From Caulobacter segnis (GTDB taxonomy: Bacteria; Pseudomonadota; Alphaproteobacteria; Caulobacterales; Caulobacteraceae): a stretch of DNA of 6,955 nt. The translations under genes and the position numbers were made by a program. The first letter of the stretch is position 1. Every line of letters starts with the position of its first letter. This document shows, in pieces, positions 1 through 6,955 of this stretch. The stretch lies in contig NZ_QFQZ01000131.1 in the NCBI RefSeq assembly GCF_003243465.1, positions 1 through 6,955 of the forward strand, in the 5' to 3' direction. The notes below the pieces were generated by a model. The model was not told the origin of the DNA. It did no database searches and was given only the letters and a program-made list of their open reading frames with translations.

Positions 1-1
1 C

Positions 2-223
2 GAGGCGAGCGCGCTGGTCGAGGCGGTCGGCGTCGTGCGCGCCATCGACGCCAAGGCCGCCAAGGTCACTCTGGCCCATGAAGCGATCCCGGCGCTGAAG
101 TGGCCGCCGATGACCATGGCCTTCAAGGTCGCTGATCCCGCCCTCCTCAAGGGCCTGAGTGTCGGGACCAAGGTGCGCTTCAAGCTGCAGGGCCAGACCA
201 TCGTCGGCCTGACAGCGCTCTAG
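2..223 (+). CDS. CusF-type copper-binding domain, C-terminal part (5' truncated by window edge)
   Basis: The frame is open from the window edge to a TAG stop at 221-223, giving about 73 residues. A GTG at 35 could start a shorter product, but recognisable CusF-fold sequence precedes it (GVVRAIDA...), so the gene most likely begins outside the window. The signature is a His followed by a W-x-x-M-x-M segment (AHEAIPALKWPPMTMAF), matching the His, Trp and two Met that bind Cu(I)/Ag(I) in E. coli CusF. The end (VGTKVRFKLQGQTIVGL) fits the last strands of that small beta-barrel. CusF delivers periplasmic copper or silver to the CusCBA efflux pump. In many proteobacteria the same domain is fused to the C-terminus of the CusB-like adaptor, and the visible part cannot tell the two apart. 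Copper genes to the right support a copper role. Confidence 0.85.
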   Translation, partial: EASALVEAVGVVRAIDAKAAKVTLAHEAIPALKWPPMTMAFKVADPALLKGLSVGTKVRFKLQGQTIVGLTAL

Positions 224-231
224 CGCCCACC

Positions 232-251
232 GGGCCGGCGCTCGCCGGCCC
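232..251 (+). terminator. GC-rich hairpin after the CusF-domain gene, possible terminator
   Basis: A perfect 8-bp inverted repeat (GGGCCGGC, loop GCTC, GCCGGCCC) begins 9 nt after the stop at 221-223 and precedes the acyltransferase ribosome binding site. No T-run follows, so it is not a classical intrinsic terminator. It could pause transcription or protect the 3' end of the upstream message. Confidence 0.35.
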
Positions 252-276
252 CAACCATCACCTCGGGGGAGGGACC

Positions 277-1380
277 ATGTATCCGTCGGACATCCGTCCG
301 CTCACGTCGTTGCGCATCTGCGCGGCGCTGTGGGTGCTCGTCTATCATTTCCGCAACCACCTGGATCTTGGTCTCGAGCGCTTTGGCCTGGCCGCCAAGG
401 GCTACCTCGGCGTCGACCTCTTCTTCATCCTGTCGGGTTTCATCCTCAGCCACGTCTATACGCGGGCCTGGGCCGAGCGCCGGTTCAACTATGGCTCCTT
501 CCTTTGGGCGCGCCTGGCGCGGGTCTATCCCGTCCATCTGGTCACCCTGGCCGCGACGATCGCCATCTGGCTCGCGGCCCTGAAGCTGGGCGTCCGCTTC
601 GATCCCCAGGCGTTCGACCCACGCATGCTCCCACAGCACCTGTTGCTGGTGCATGCCTGGGGCACGACGCCCACCGTGCAGTGGAACTTCCCCTCCTGGT
701 CGATCTCGGCTGAGTGGTTCGCCTACCTCGGTTTTCCGGTCGCGGCCATCGCCTCGGTTTCGCTGAGGCGTCGGCCACGCCTCTTCGTCCTCGCCGTGCT
801 CGCCCTGTTCGTCGCCATGTTCCTGACGGCTCAGGGGCGCGGGGTGCTGTTCACCGACATGAGCGCCCAGATCGGCGCCTTGCGGATCATCCCGGCCTTC
901 CTGATGGGCGCGGCCCTGCATCGCTTGGGATCGAGCCTGAGCCTGCCGGCCGGCATGGCCGGATTCGGCGCGCTCGCCGCGACGGCCTGGGTGGCGATCG
1001 CCGCCAGCCTGCGACTGAGCGATCTCTATATCTGGCCGGGTCTGGCGATGCTGATCTTCTGCCTGGCCGAGACGTCCAAAGCCGCGAAGCCAGGCGCGAT
1101 GTCGGCGTCGGCGCTCGTCTACCTCGGCGAGGTCTCCTACAGCCTCTACATGGTCCACCTTCCAGTCGACATCGTCTATTTCCACGCCCTGGAAAGGCTG
1201 GCGCCAAGCCTGTCCGGCGCGGCGATCGCCTTGGCGTGGGCAGGAGCGTTCGTGGCCTGTCAGCTGGCCGCGATGGCCGCCTACCATCTTGTCGAACGGC
1301 CGGCGCGTAACTGGTTGCGGGGGCGCGATCCCTTCGCGCGGCGCCCCACGCCCGAGCCGGCGCACGAACCGGTGCTCTGA
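277..1380 (+). CDS. Acyltransferase-3 family (OafA/YrhL-like) integral membrane protein
   Basis: The product has 367 residues, normal for a bare acyltransferase-3 domain (about 330-400), with no C-terminal SGNH domain. These inner-membrane enzymes have about ten TM helices and move acyl groups, often acetyl, onto extracytoplasmic sugars of LPS, exopolysaccharide or peptidoglycan. Family marks in order: Arg13-x10-His24 in helix 1, the R-x10-H motif tied to catalysis; YLGVDLFFILSGF at 43-55; RLARVYPVHL at 79-88; WSISAEWFAYL at 141-151; LGEVSYSLYMVHLPV at 283-297; and a basic tail HLVERPARNWLR at 337-348. The ATG at 277 has a strong GGGGAGG ribosome site about 5 nt upstream. The gene converges with copD, with only 9 bp between the stops. 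The acceptor cannot be read from sequence. A copper role is not known for the family; lying among copper genes may be chance or envelope adaptation. Confidence 0.9.
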   Translation: MYPSDIRPLTSLRICAALWVLVYHFRNHLDLGLERFGLAAKGYLGVDLFFILSGFILSHVYTRAWAERRFNYGSFLWARLARVYPVHLVTLAATIAIWLAALKLGVRFDPQAFDPRMLPQHLLLVHAWGTTPTVQWNFPSWSISAEWFAYLGFPVAAIASVSLRRRPRLFVLAVLALFVAMFLTAQGRGVLFTDMSAQIGALRIIPAFLMGAALHRLGSSLSLPAGMAGFGALAATAWVAIAASLRLSDLYIWPGLAMLIFCLAETSKAAKPGAMSASALVYLGEVSYSLYMVHLPVDIVYFHALERLAPSLSGAAIALAWAGAFVACQLAAMAAYHLVERPARNWLRGRDPFARRPTPEPAHEPVL

Positions 1381-1389
1381 ACGTTGCGG

Positions 1390-2316
1390 CTATTGCGCGC
1401 TGATCGGCGCGAGACGCCCAAGCCAGGCGACCACGGCGACAAGCGCCATCGCCGCGCTCAGCTCCAGCACAAGACTGCGCCGCAGCGCCTTGACCGCCGT
1501 GCTGGGGGGCGCCGGCTCGATCAGGGCTTCGCGCAGGGCCGGGGTCAGGCCAAACCGGTTGGCGGCGGCCAGCACGACCATGGCGCCGAAGAGAACGAGT
1601 TTTAGAAGCAGAAGAAGCCCGTAGGGCGTGCGGACCAGAGCCGCAACGCCCATGGGCCCGACGAGGAACCAGCTGTTGATCAGGCCGCTGGCGACCAGCA
1701 CGGCGACGACGCCCGAGCCGATGCCCGAAAAGCCCGCCAAGGCGGCATGGAAGGTCGGCGCCTGTCGCGCGTCACGCCGACTGACCACGGCCAGCCCCAG
1801 AAAGAACACCAGGGCGCCGACCCACACGGCGGCCGCCGCGAGGTGGGCGATGTCGGCCGCCAGGTGCAGGCTCCCGCCCGGACCCTCCGTGGCCGCGCCA
1901 TGACCCATCCAGGCCATGCTCGCCGCTGCGACGGCGCCGAGCGCTGACGCGGCGATCCAGGCGGCCCGGCCGGGCGGCGCGAGCAGAAGCACGTGCAGCG
2001 CCACGACTGCGGCCAGGGCCCGCGCGAGTGAGGCCGCGCCCATCGCCATCTCGCTGATCACCGAGCTCAGGATCGAGGGATCCAGCGCCGCGGAAAGCGA
2101 TCCGGCGACCACGGCCGTTTGCAGCACAAGACCCAGGAGACTCGCCACGACCAGCAACGCGGCGCAGCCCGCCAGAAGCCGACGCGGCCAGCCCAGCGCC
2201 ACGGCGCTGGACGGACCCGCGGCCGGCAGGGCGTAGAGCGCGAAGAGCGCCCCGCCCGCCAGGACGAAGCTCGTCACATATTGCGCCCAGCGAACGAGGA
2301 CGACCGCGGTCTCCAT
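1390..2316 (-). CDS. copD: CopD family copper resistance/transport membrane protein
   Basis: The product has 308 residues and is very hydrophobic, with about eight predicted TM helices, the usual size for a CopD-domain protein. Family marks: a MGHG segment at 137-140; HLAADIAHLAAAAVWVGAL at 151-169, which holds the conserved His, Asp and Trp expected to carry copper; RTPYGLLLLLKLVLFG at 229-244; AANRF at 251-255; and LRRSLVLEL at 278-286. CopD works with periplasmic CopC. In Pseudomonas and Bacillus (YcnJ) studies the pair has been linked to copper uptake, while in other settings it is annotated as resistance, so direction is open here. The ATG at 2316-2314 lies 3 nt after the copC stop and has no clear ribosome site of its own, so translational coupling to copC is likely. 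It is the last gene of the copA-copC-copD operon. Confidence 0.9.
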   Translation of the reverse strand: METAVVLVRWAQYVTSFVLAGGALFALYALPAAGPSSAVALGWPRRLLAGCAALLVVASLLGLVLQTAVVAGSLSAALDPSILSSVISEMAMGAASLARALAAVVALHVLLLAPPGRAAWIAASALGAVAAASMAWMGHGAATEGPGGSLHLAADIAHLAAAAVWVGALVFFLGLAVVSRRDARQAPTFHAALAGFSGIGSGVVAVLVASGLINSWFLVGPMGVAALVRTPYGLLLLLKLVLFGAMVVLAAANRFGLTPALREALIEPAPPSTAVKALRRSLVLELSAAMALVAVVAWLGRLAPISAQ

Positions 2317-2319
2317 CGG

Positions 2320-2682
2320 CTACTTCACCGTGAAGGTCAGGGTTCCATCCATGCGGTGGCCGTCATCGGCGGCGGCCGCATGCCAGGTGAGCTTGTAGGC
2401 GCCCGCCATCAGCCGACCCTTGGGCACGCCCGTGATCGTCTTGTGGTCGGCCGAGACGGTGGTCTTGACCGACGTCTTCATGCCGTCGGCCATGGCCAGC
2501 TCGAAGCTCGAGAAGGCCGGGGCGAGCTTTTCATTGAAGGTCAGGCGGATGGTCTTGGGCGCGGCGACCGTGGCGTTGGCGGCGGGGTCGGAGGCCACCA
2601 GCTTGGCGTGGGCGCTGGCCTGGCCGCCGGCCAGGATCGAGGCCGACAGAACGGCGGTGGCGAGGAAAGCGCGATAGGTCAT
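2320..2682 (-). CDS. copC: Periplasmic copper-binding protein CopC
   Basis: The product has 120 residues, the usual CopC size. A Sec signal peptide at 1-24 (MTYRAFLA...GGQASA) should be cut just before His25, so the mature protein starts HAKL. This N-terminal His is a Cu(II) ligand in CopC proteins. The rest of the site is the late DDGHRMDG motif, with Asp107 and His109 as expected ligands. The middle follows the CopC Ig-like beta-sandwich (SDPAANATVAAP, IRLTFNEKL). Met64 and Met68 are the only Mets in the middle section, so a full Met-rich Cu(I) site is not obvious. It probably carries or buffers periplasmic Cu(II) and passes it to CopD, encoded 3 nt downstream. An AACAGGA ribosome site lies about 9 nt before the ATG. 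The copA stop is 89 bp upstream. Confidence 0.93.
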   Translation of the reverse strand: MTYRAFLATAVLSASILAGGQASAHAKLVASDPAANATVAAPKTIRLTFNEKLAPAFSSFELAMADGMKTSVKTTVSADHKTITGVPKGRLMAGAYKLTWHAAAADDGHRMDGTLTFTVK

Positions 2683-2724
2683 GGGGCGGGTCCTGTTGAA
2701 GGGCGACTTTGTCCTAAGTCCCTA

Positions 2725-2760
2725 CGCGGGCGGCGGCCCAACCCCTCAACAACGCCCGCG
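2725..2760 (-). terminator. Inverted repeat between copA and copC (possible attenuator or processing hairpin)
   Basis: Perfect 8-bp arms CGCGGGCG (2725-2732) and CGCCCGCG (2753-2760) are separated by 20 nt, just past the copA stop. There is no T-run on the minus strand, so full termination is not expected. It may lower copCD expression relative to copA or stabilise the copA message. In DNA this GC-rich, 8-bp arms could also be chance. Confidence 0.25.
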
Positions 2761-2771
2761 CCATTCAGCGC

Positions 2772-5114
<2,343 letters not shown>

Positions 5115-5120
5115 CACTTC

Positions 5121-5125
5121 TCTCC
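5121..5125 (-). promoter_or_regulatory. Ribosome binding site deciding the copA start
   Basis: On the minus strand GGAGA is followed by GAAGTG and then the ATG at 5114-5112, good Shine-Dalgarno spacing. The upstream ATG at 5153 has only a GAGGGA-like stretch about 14 nt away, and a TAG lies four codons before it in frame. The shorter start is therefore favoured. Confidence 0.65.
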
Positions 5126-5153
5126 ATGCGATACGATCATTCGCAATACGCAT

Positions 5154-5304
5154 GGCTCGAAGCTATCCCTCGTTGCGCTGGATCAAACGGCGACGGCTAC
5201 TGTCGGCTTTTCAATTGTCGGAGAAGCCGATTTCGCTCGCTACCCAGTTGGCGTCGCTCCCTGGCTGAGCGCTATTTCCGATAATCTTTGTTAGACGCCA
5301 CACG
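5154..5304. other. Intergenic region upstream of copA, presumed to hold its promoter
   Basis: No gene is recognised here. Base composition is visibly less GC-rich than in the copper genes. The copA operon promoter should lie here, but no CueR-type dyad and no convincing -35/-10 pair is visible. On the minus strand the best weak candidate is TTGATC with GATAGCTT about 14 nt downstream. Short + strand frames cross the region but have no family match that I recognise. Confidence 0.4.
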
Positions 5305-5532
5305 TTAAGACGTTAGCGGCGATCTTTCCTTCGCGTCACTGACTCCAATTCCTGCGAATCGCAGCTGTGCCTTTAGCCTCCCTCCAGGAACACGACGTTC
5401 AGTGGAAGCGCATCGCGCAGCTGGACCGCAGTCAATCTGGCGATCCGAGGACCTCAATACCAAGCGCGGGCTATAGAGGCCGCCGAGCGTGGTCGAGGCC
5501 AGGAGGACGGCGATGACGATGACCTTGTTCAT
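5305..5532 (-). pseudogene. Short frame with signal-peptide-like start, probably the 5' stump of a secreted-protein gene
   Basis: The 75-codon frame starts at the ATG at 5532, 11 nt after the stop of the MFS remnant. Residues 1-20 (MNKVIVIAVLLASTTLGGLY) look like a signal peptide or membrane anchor, with codons ending almost entirely in G or C. From about codon 23 (near position 5465) the style changes abruptly: TTG, GTA, TTG, AGG and many A/T-ended codons appear. The remaining 50 residues (SSDRQIDCGPAARCAS...) are Arg- and Ser-rich with no recognisable domain. The simplest reading is a real gene start joined to unrelated DNA by deletion or recombination. The alternative is an intact small lineage-specific secreted protein. 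No function is assigned. Confidence 0.4.
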
Positions 5533-5543
5533 GGTCGTCTGCT

Positions 5544-6016
5544 TCAGGCCGGCCGCGAAAGCGACCGGGGTGAATGCAGAGTGCTGAGCAGGCCGGCGGC
5601 CAGGGTCAGGGCCGCGCCTACGGCCAGGCCGATCCTGGGCGCGACCTCGACTGGCGCGGCGTTGAACAGTAGGGTCATAACGACCACACCGGTCGTCTGG
5701 CCCGTCAGGCGGGCCATCCCCTGAAGTCCGTCGGCCGCGCCGCTGCGGGCCTGGGGCGCGGACAGGAACATGTTGCGGTTGTTGGTGACCTGCAACAGGC
5801 CAAAGCCCAGACCGCAGAGCATGACCATCGGCATGATGGTCAAGGGTTGCCCGCCAGCGGCCAGGCCGAGGCCGCGAACAGTCCCGCCGAGAGAAGCGCG
5901 CAGGCCGCCGCGCATAGCCAGGCCGTCGAACCCGGGCTTGCCAGGCGACCGGCGAAGGTGGCCGACACCGCCACCATCAGCGGCCAGGGCGTGATGTAGA
6001 GATCCACCAGCCGTTC
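5544..6016 (-). pseudogene. DHA2-family (EmrB/QacA-like) MFS exporter remnant, 5' truncated and frameshifted
   Basis: Two overlapping minus-strand frames together carry the last third of a DHA2-type (14-TM) drug exporter. The first, from about 6016 to 5845, gives LYITPWPLMVAVSATFAGRL and then STAWLCAAACALLSAGLF. It runs into a TGA after ...AWPLAGNP. Homology resumes in the next frame at 5843 with LTIMPMVMLCGLGFGLLQ, then the family-typical VTNNRNMFLSAP, RSGAADGLQGMARLTGQT and MTLLFNAAP. It ends at a TGA at 5546-5544 after a hydrophobic last helix, so the C-terminus seems complete. One lost base in a GGCAACCCTTGACC context would explain the switch (expected GGC AAC CCN TTG ACC). The remnant is about 155 residues against about 450-500 for an intact protein, and the sequence upstream of about 6016 is not MFS-like. 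A functional transporter is not possible. Confidence 0.8.
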
Positions 6017-6074
6017 CGGAGGCGTCGAGCGGAGCCCACAAAGAGAGTTGTGATCCAGGACGGCATAGGGTTCC

Positions 6075-6086
6075 CCCGATATCGGG
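6075..6086. repeat. Perfect 12-bp palindrome
   Basis: CCCGATATCGGG is a perfect palindrome with no spacer. It could be a protein-binding site or chance. Nothing nearby links it to a regulator. Confidence 0.3.
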
Positions 6087-6179
6087 TCAGGGGTGTCGCG
6101 CCCAATTCGTGGGACCCAATTCTGAGCATCCGCGACGAACCGGAAAGGCTCGCCGCCCGCAATATGTCCTTGCGCCCGA

Positions 6180-6195
6180 CGCCTCCTGTGAGGCG
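6180..6195. repeat. Small hairpin, 6-bp stem
   Basis: CGCCTC and GAGGCG flank a CTGT loop. There is no T-run on either side, so a terminator is not supported. Confidence 0.25.
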
Positions 6196-6247
6196 CCAGA
6201 AATCGATCCCCTGCCCGGCCATCAAGACGCTTGCTGCTGCGGCTAGG

Positions 6248-6264
6248 CAGCTCCATGAGCTGCC
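6248..6264. repeat. Small hairpin, 7-bp stem, downstream of the hydrolase remnant
   Basis: GCAGCTC and GAGCTGC flank a 3-nt loop about 80 bp past the hydrolase stop on the minus strand. There is no following T-run. It may be a weak 3'-end structure of the hydrolase message or chance. Confidence 0.3.
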
Positions 6265-6342
6265 CTTGGGATTGCTTCAGACTCCGGACATTCCGTCGCC
6301 GGCGCTGTTGGCACAGATCGATCCTAAGGCGGAGCTTGGATG

Positions 6343-6877
6343 CTAACGGCGGCGCATGTCGCCGATGACTTCGAAAACGGCGTCTACGATCGCCTGCGGA
6401 TCGTCGATTTCGATGTTGTGGCGCGTGTTAGGCACGATCCGGTTCCTGCCTTTGCGGGAAAGCCGCGCGGTCTCGTCATGCGCCGCGTTCCAGGCGAAAT
6501 GACTGGCAACCTCAATCGGATTGTCGCGGTCGTAGATGCTATGGGTCAGGACGATCAGCGGCTTGTCACCTAAAGCTCCGGGGCGGAACAACAGAGTGTA
6601 AGCACTATCCCCGCGGCTATCGGCATAGACGCTGTTCGCCAGCTCGGAAGCTTGGGCCTCCTGGTAGGCGTGCGTCACTTGCAACCGCTCCCGTTCGGCC
6701 GCGATCGCCGGGCCGAGAGGAGCTCTCATCGGGTCTGTACAGCGCTTGTAAAGATCAGAAGCAGGATCGAGATCGTGGTCTCGTGCGGCGGCAGCACAGG
6801 CCTCATAATTGGCTACGGCTCCGGTCATGTCGGAATAATCCTCGAGTTCGGCGCGCGCGGCGATCTCGACGCCAAAC
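6343..6877 (-). pseudogene. Alpha/beta hydrolase, C-terminal half only, cut by an IS3-family element
   Basis: The frame ends at a TAG (6345-6343). The longest ATG-started product is 161 residues from 6828, but hydrolase-like sequence continues upstream of that ATG (FGVEIAARAELEDYSD) to the IS3 boundary near 6877, so the ATG is probably internal. Residues 1-60 of the 161 match the cap or lid region of a secreted or lipid-type alpha/beta hydrolase (NYEACAAAA, YKRCTDP, TPAYQEAQ-like HAYQEAQASEL). LIVLTHSIYDRDNP at 91-104 is the strand carrying the acidic side. NTRHNIEIDDPQAIVDAVFEVI at 134-155 holds the likely catalytic His137. The nucleophile elbow (G-x-S-x-G) and oxyanion region, which lie in the N-terminal half, are absent, so this fragment cannot be an active hydrolase. 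The missing half may lie beyond the IS outside the window, or be lost. The substrate is unknown. Confidence 0.75.
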
Positions 6878-6955
6878 TGATCTTCCCCCGAAAAAGTGGA
6901 CGGGGTTAAGCCGCTCTGCGTTCCATCTCGGCGGGGCTGATATAGCCCAGAGCCG
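6878..6955 (-). mobile_element. IS3-family insertion sequence, terminal part (runs off the window)
   Basis: The last 15 codons of an IS3 OrfB transposase are followed, 5 nt past the TAA, by a sequence typical of IS3-family ends (CCCCCGAAAAAGTGGAC at 6884-6900). The tip is placed at the TG at 6878-6879 because IS3 elements end in 5'-TG...CA-3'; it could be a few bases off. The other end and the target duplication lie outside the window. Its transposase reads toward the hydrolase remnant, so a read-through transcript could enter it. Confidence 0.75.
6906..6955 (-). CDS. IS3-family transposase OrfB, C-terminal end (partial)
   Basis: Only the last 15 residues and the TAA (6908-6906) are in the window: ALGYISPAEMERRAA. 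This is the conserved tail of IS3-family rve-type transposases (H-S-A-L-G-Y-x-S-P-A-E). OrfB, normally made as an OrfAB fusion by -1 frameshifting, is the DDE integrase-like enzyme that excises and circularises the element. The catalytic residues lie outside the window, so activity cannot be judged. Confidence 0.85.
   Translation of the reverse strand, partial: ALGYISPAEMERRAA

Larger units (their letters stand above)
6017..6342. other. 326-bp stretch with no recognisable gene, between MFS and hydrolase remnants
   Basis: Frames are open on both strands but none matches a family I know. The most protein-like is the minus-strand frame running into the MFS remnant (GGEPFRFVADAQNWVPRI, then GRDTPDPISGEPYAVLDH), which could be a fused scrap of another gene. 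Codon use is mixed and no ribosome site stands out. The stretch holds a 12-bp palindrome, two small hairpins and a repeated CCCAATTC at 6101-6108 and 6115-6122. It is best read as recombined debris. Confidence 0.45.

Noticed and set aside
220..1365. 381-codon minus-strand frame opposite the acyltransferase
   Set aside because: Low-complexity Arg/Gly/Glu/His-rich shadow of a gene whose + frame carries every acyltransferase-3 motif.
5154..5230. CueR- or CopR-type operator upstream of copA
   Set aside because: Looked for ACCTTCC...GGAAGGT dyads and cop-box repeats; none seen. CAATTG at 5211-5216 is too short to support a site.
5152..5268. 38-codon + strand frame (MARSYPSLRWIKRRRLLSAF...)
   Set aside because: No ribosome site, no family match, and it overlaps the copA leader; too short to support.
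5291..5315. GTTAGAC and nearby ACGTTA repeats resembling an integron attC core
   Set aside because: No matching RYYYAAC partner at attC distance and no foldable imperfect palindrome between; the 7-mer occurs by chance.

Overview
The window is about 7 kb of GC-rich DNA with G/C-ended codons. Its gene families fit a Caulobacterales-type alphaproteobacterium (Caulobacter, Phenylobacterium or Brevundimonas). This is inferred from style and gene content; no rRNA or other marker gene is present.

The left two thirds (1-5114) is a copper-handling locus. The + strand opens with the 3' end of a CusF-type periplasmic copper-chaperone domain, either standalone or the tail of a CusB-like adaptor. A complete membrane acyltransferase-3 gene follows (277-1380). 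Converging on it from the right is a minus-strand operon transcribed copA -> copC -> copD: a Cu(+) P1B-1 ATPase with a His-rich N-terminus, a YHS/TRASH domain and a heavy-metal-binding domain; a small periplasmic copper protein; and a CopD-family membrane protein. CopC and CopD are 3 nt apart. CopA moves Cu(I) out of the cytoplasm, CopC binds copper in the periplasm, CopD is its membrane partner, and CusF hands copper to a CusCBA-type efflux pump.

The right third (about 5115-6955) looks like decayed accessory DNA. It holds a 75-codon frame whose start looks like a signal peptide but whose codon style breaks after about 23 codons; the 3' third of a DHA2-family MFS exporter with a frameshift and no 5' part; about 330 bp without a recognisable gene; the C-terminal half of an alpha/beta hydrolase; and, at the window edge, the end of an IS3-family insertion sequence (last 15 OrfB residues plus terminal sequence) abutting the truncated hydrolase.

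No CRISPR array, tRNA, rRNA, defence system or clearly new system is seen. The most interesting points are the copper ATPase architecture, the acyltransferase lodged among copper genes, and the layered gene wreckage beside the IS3 end.
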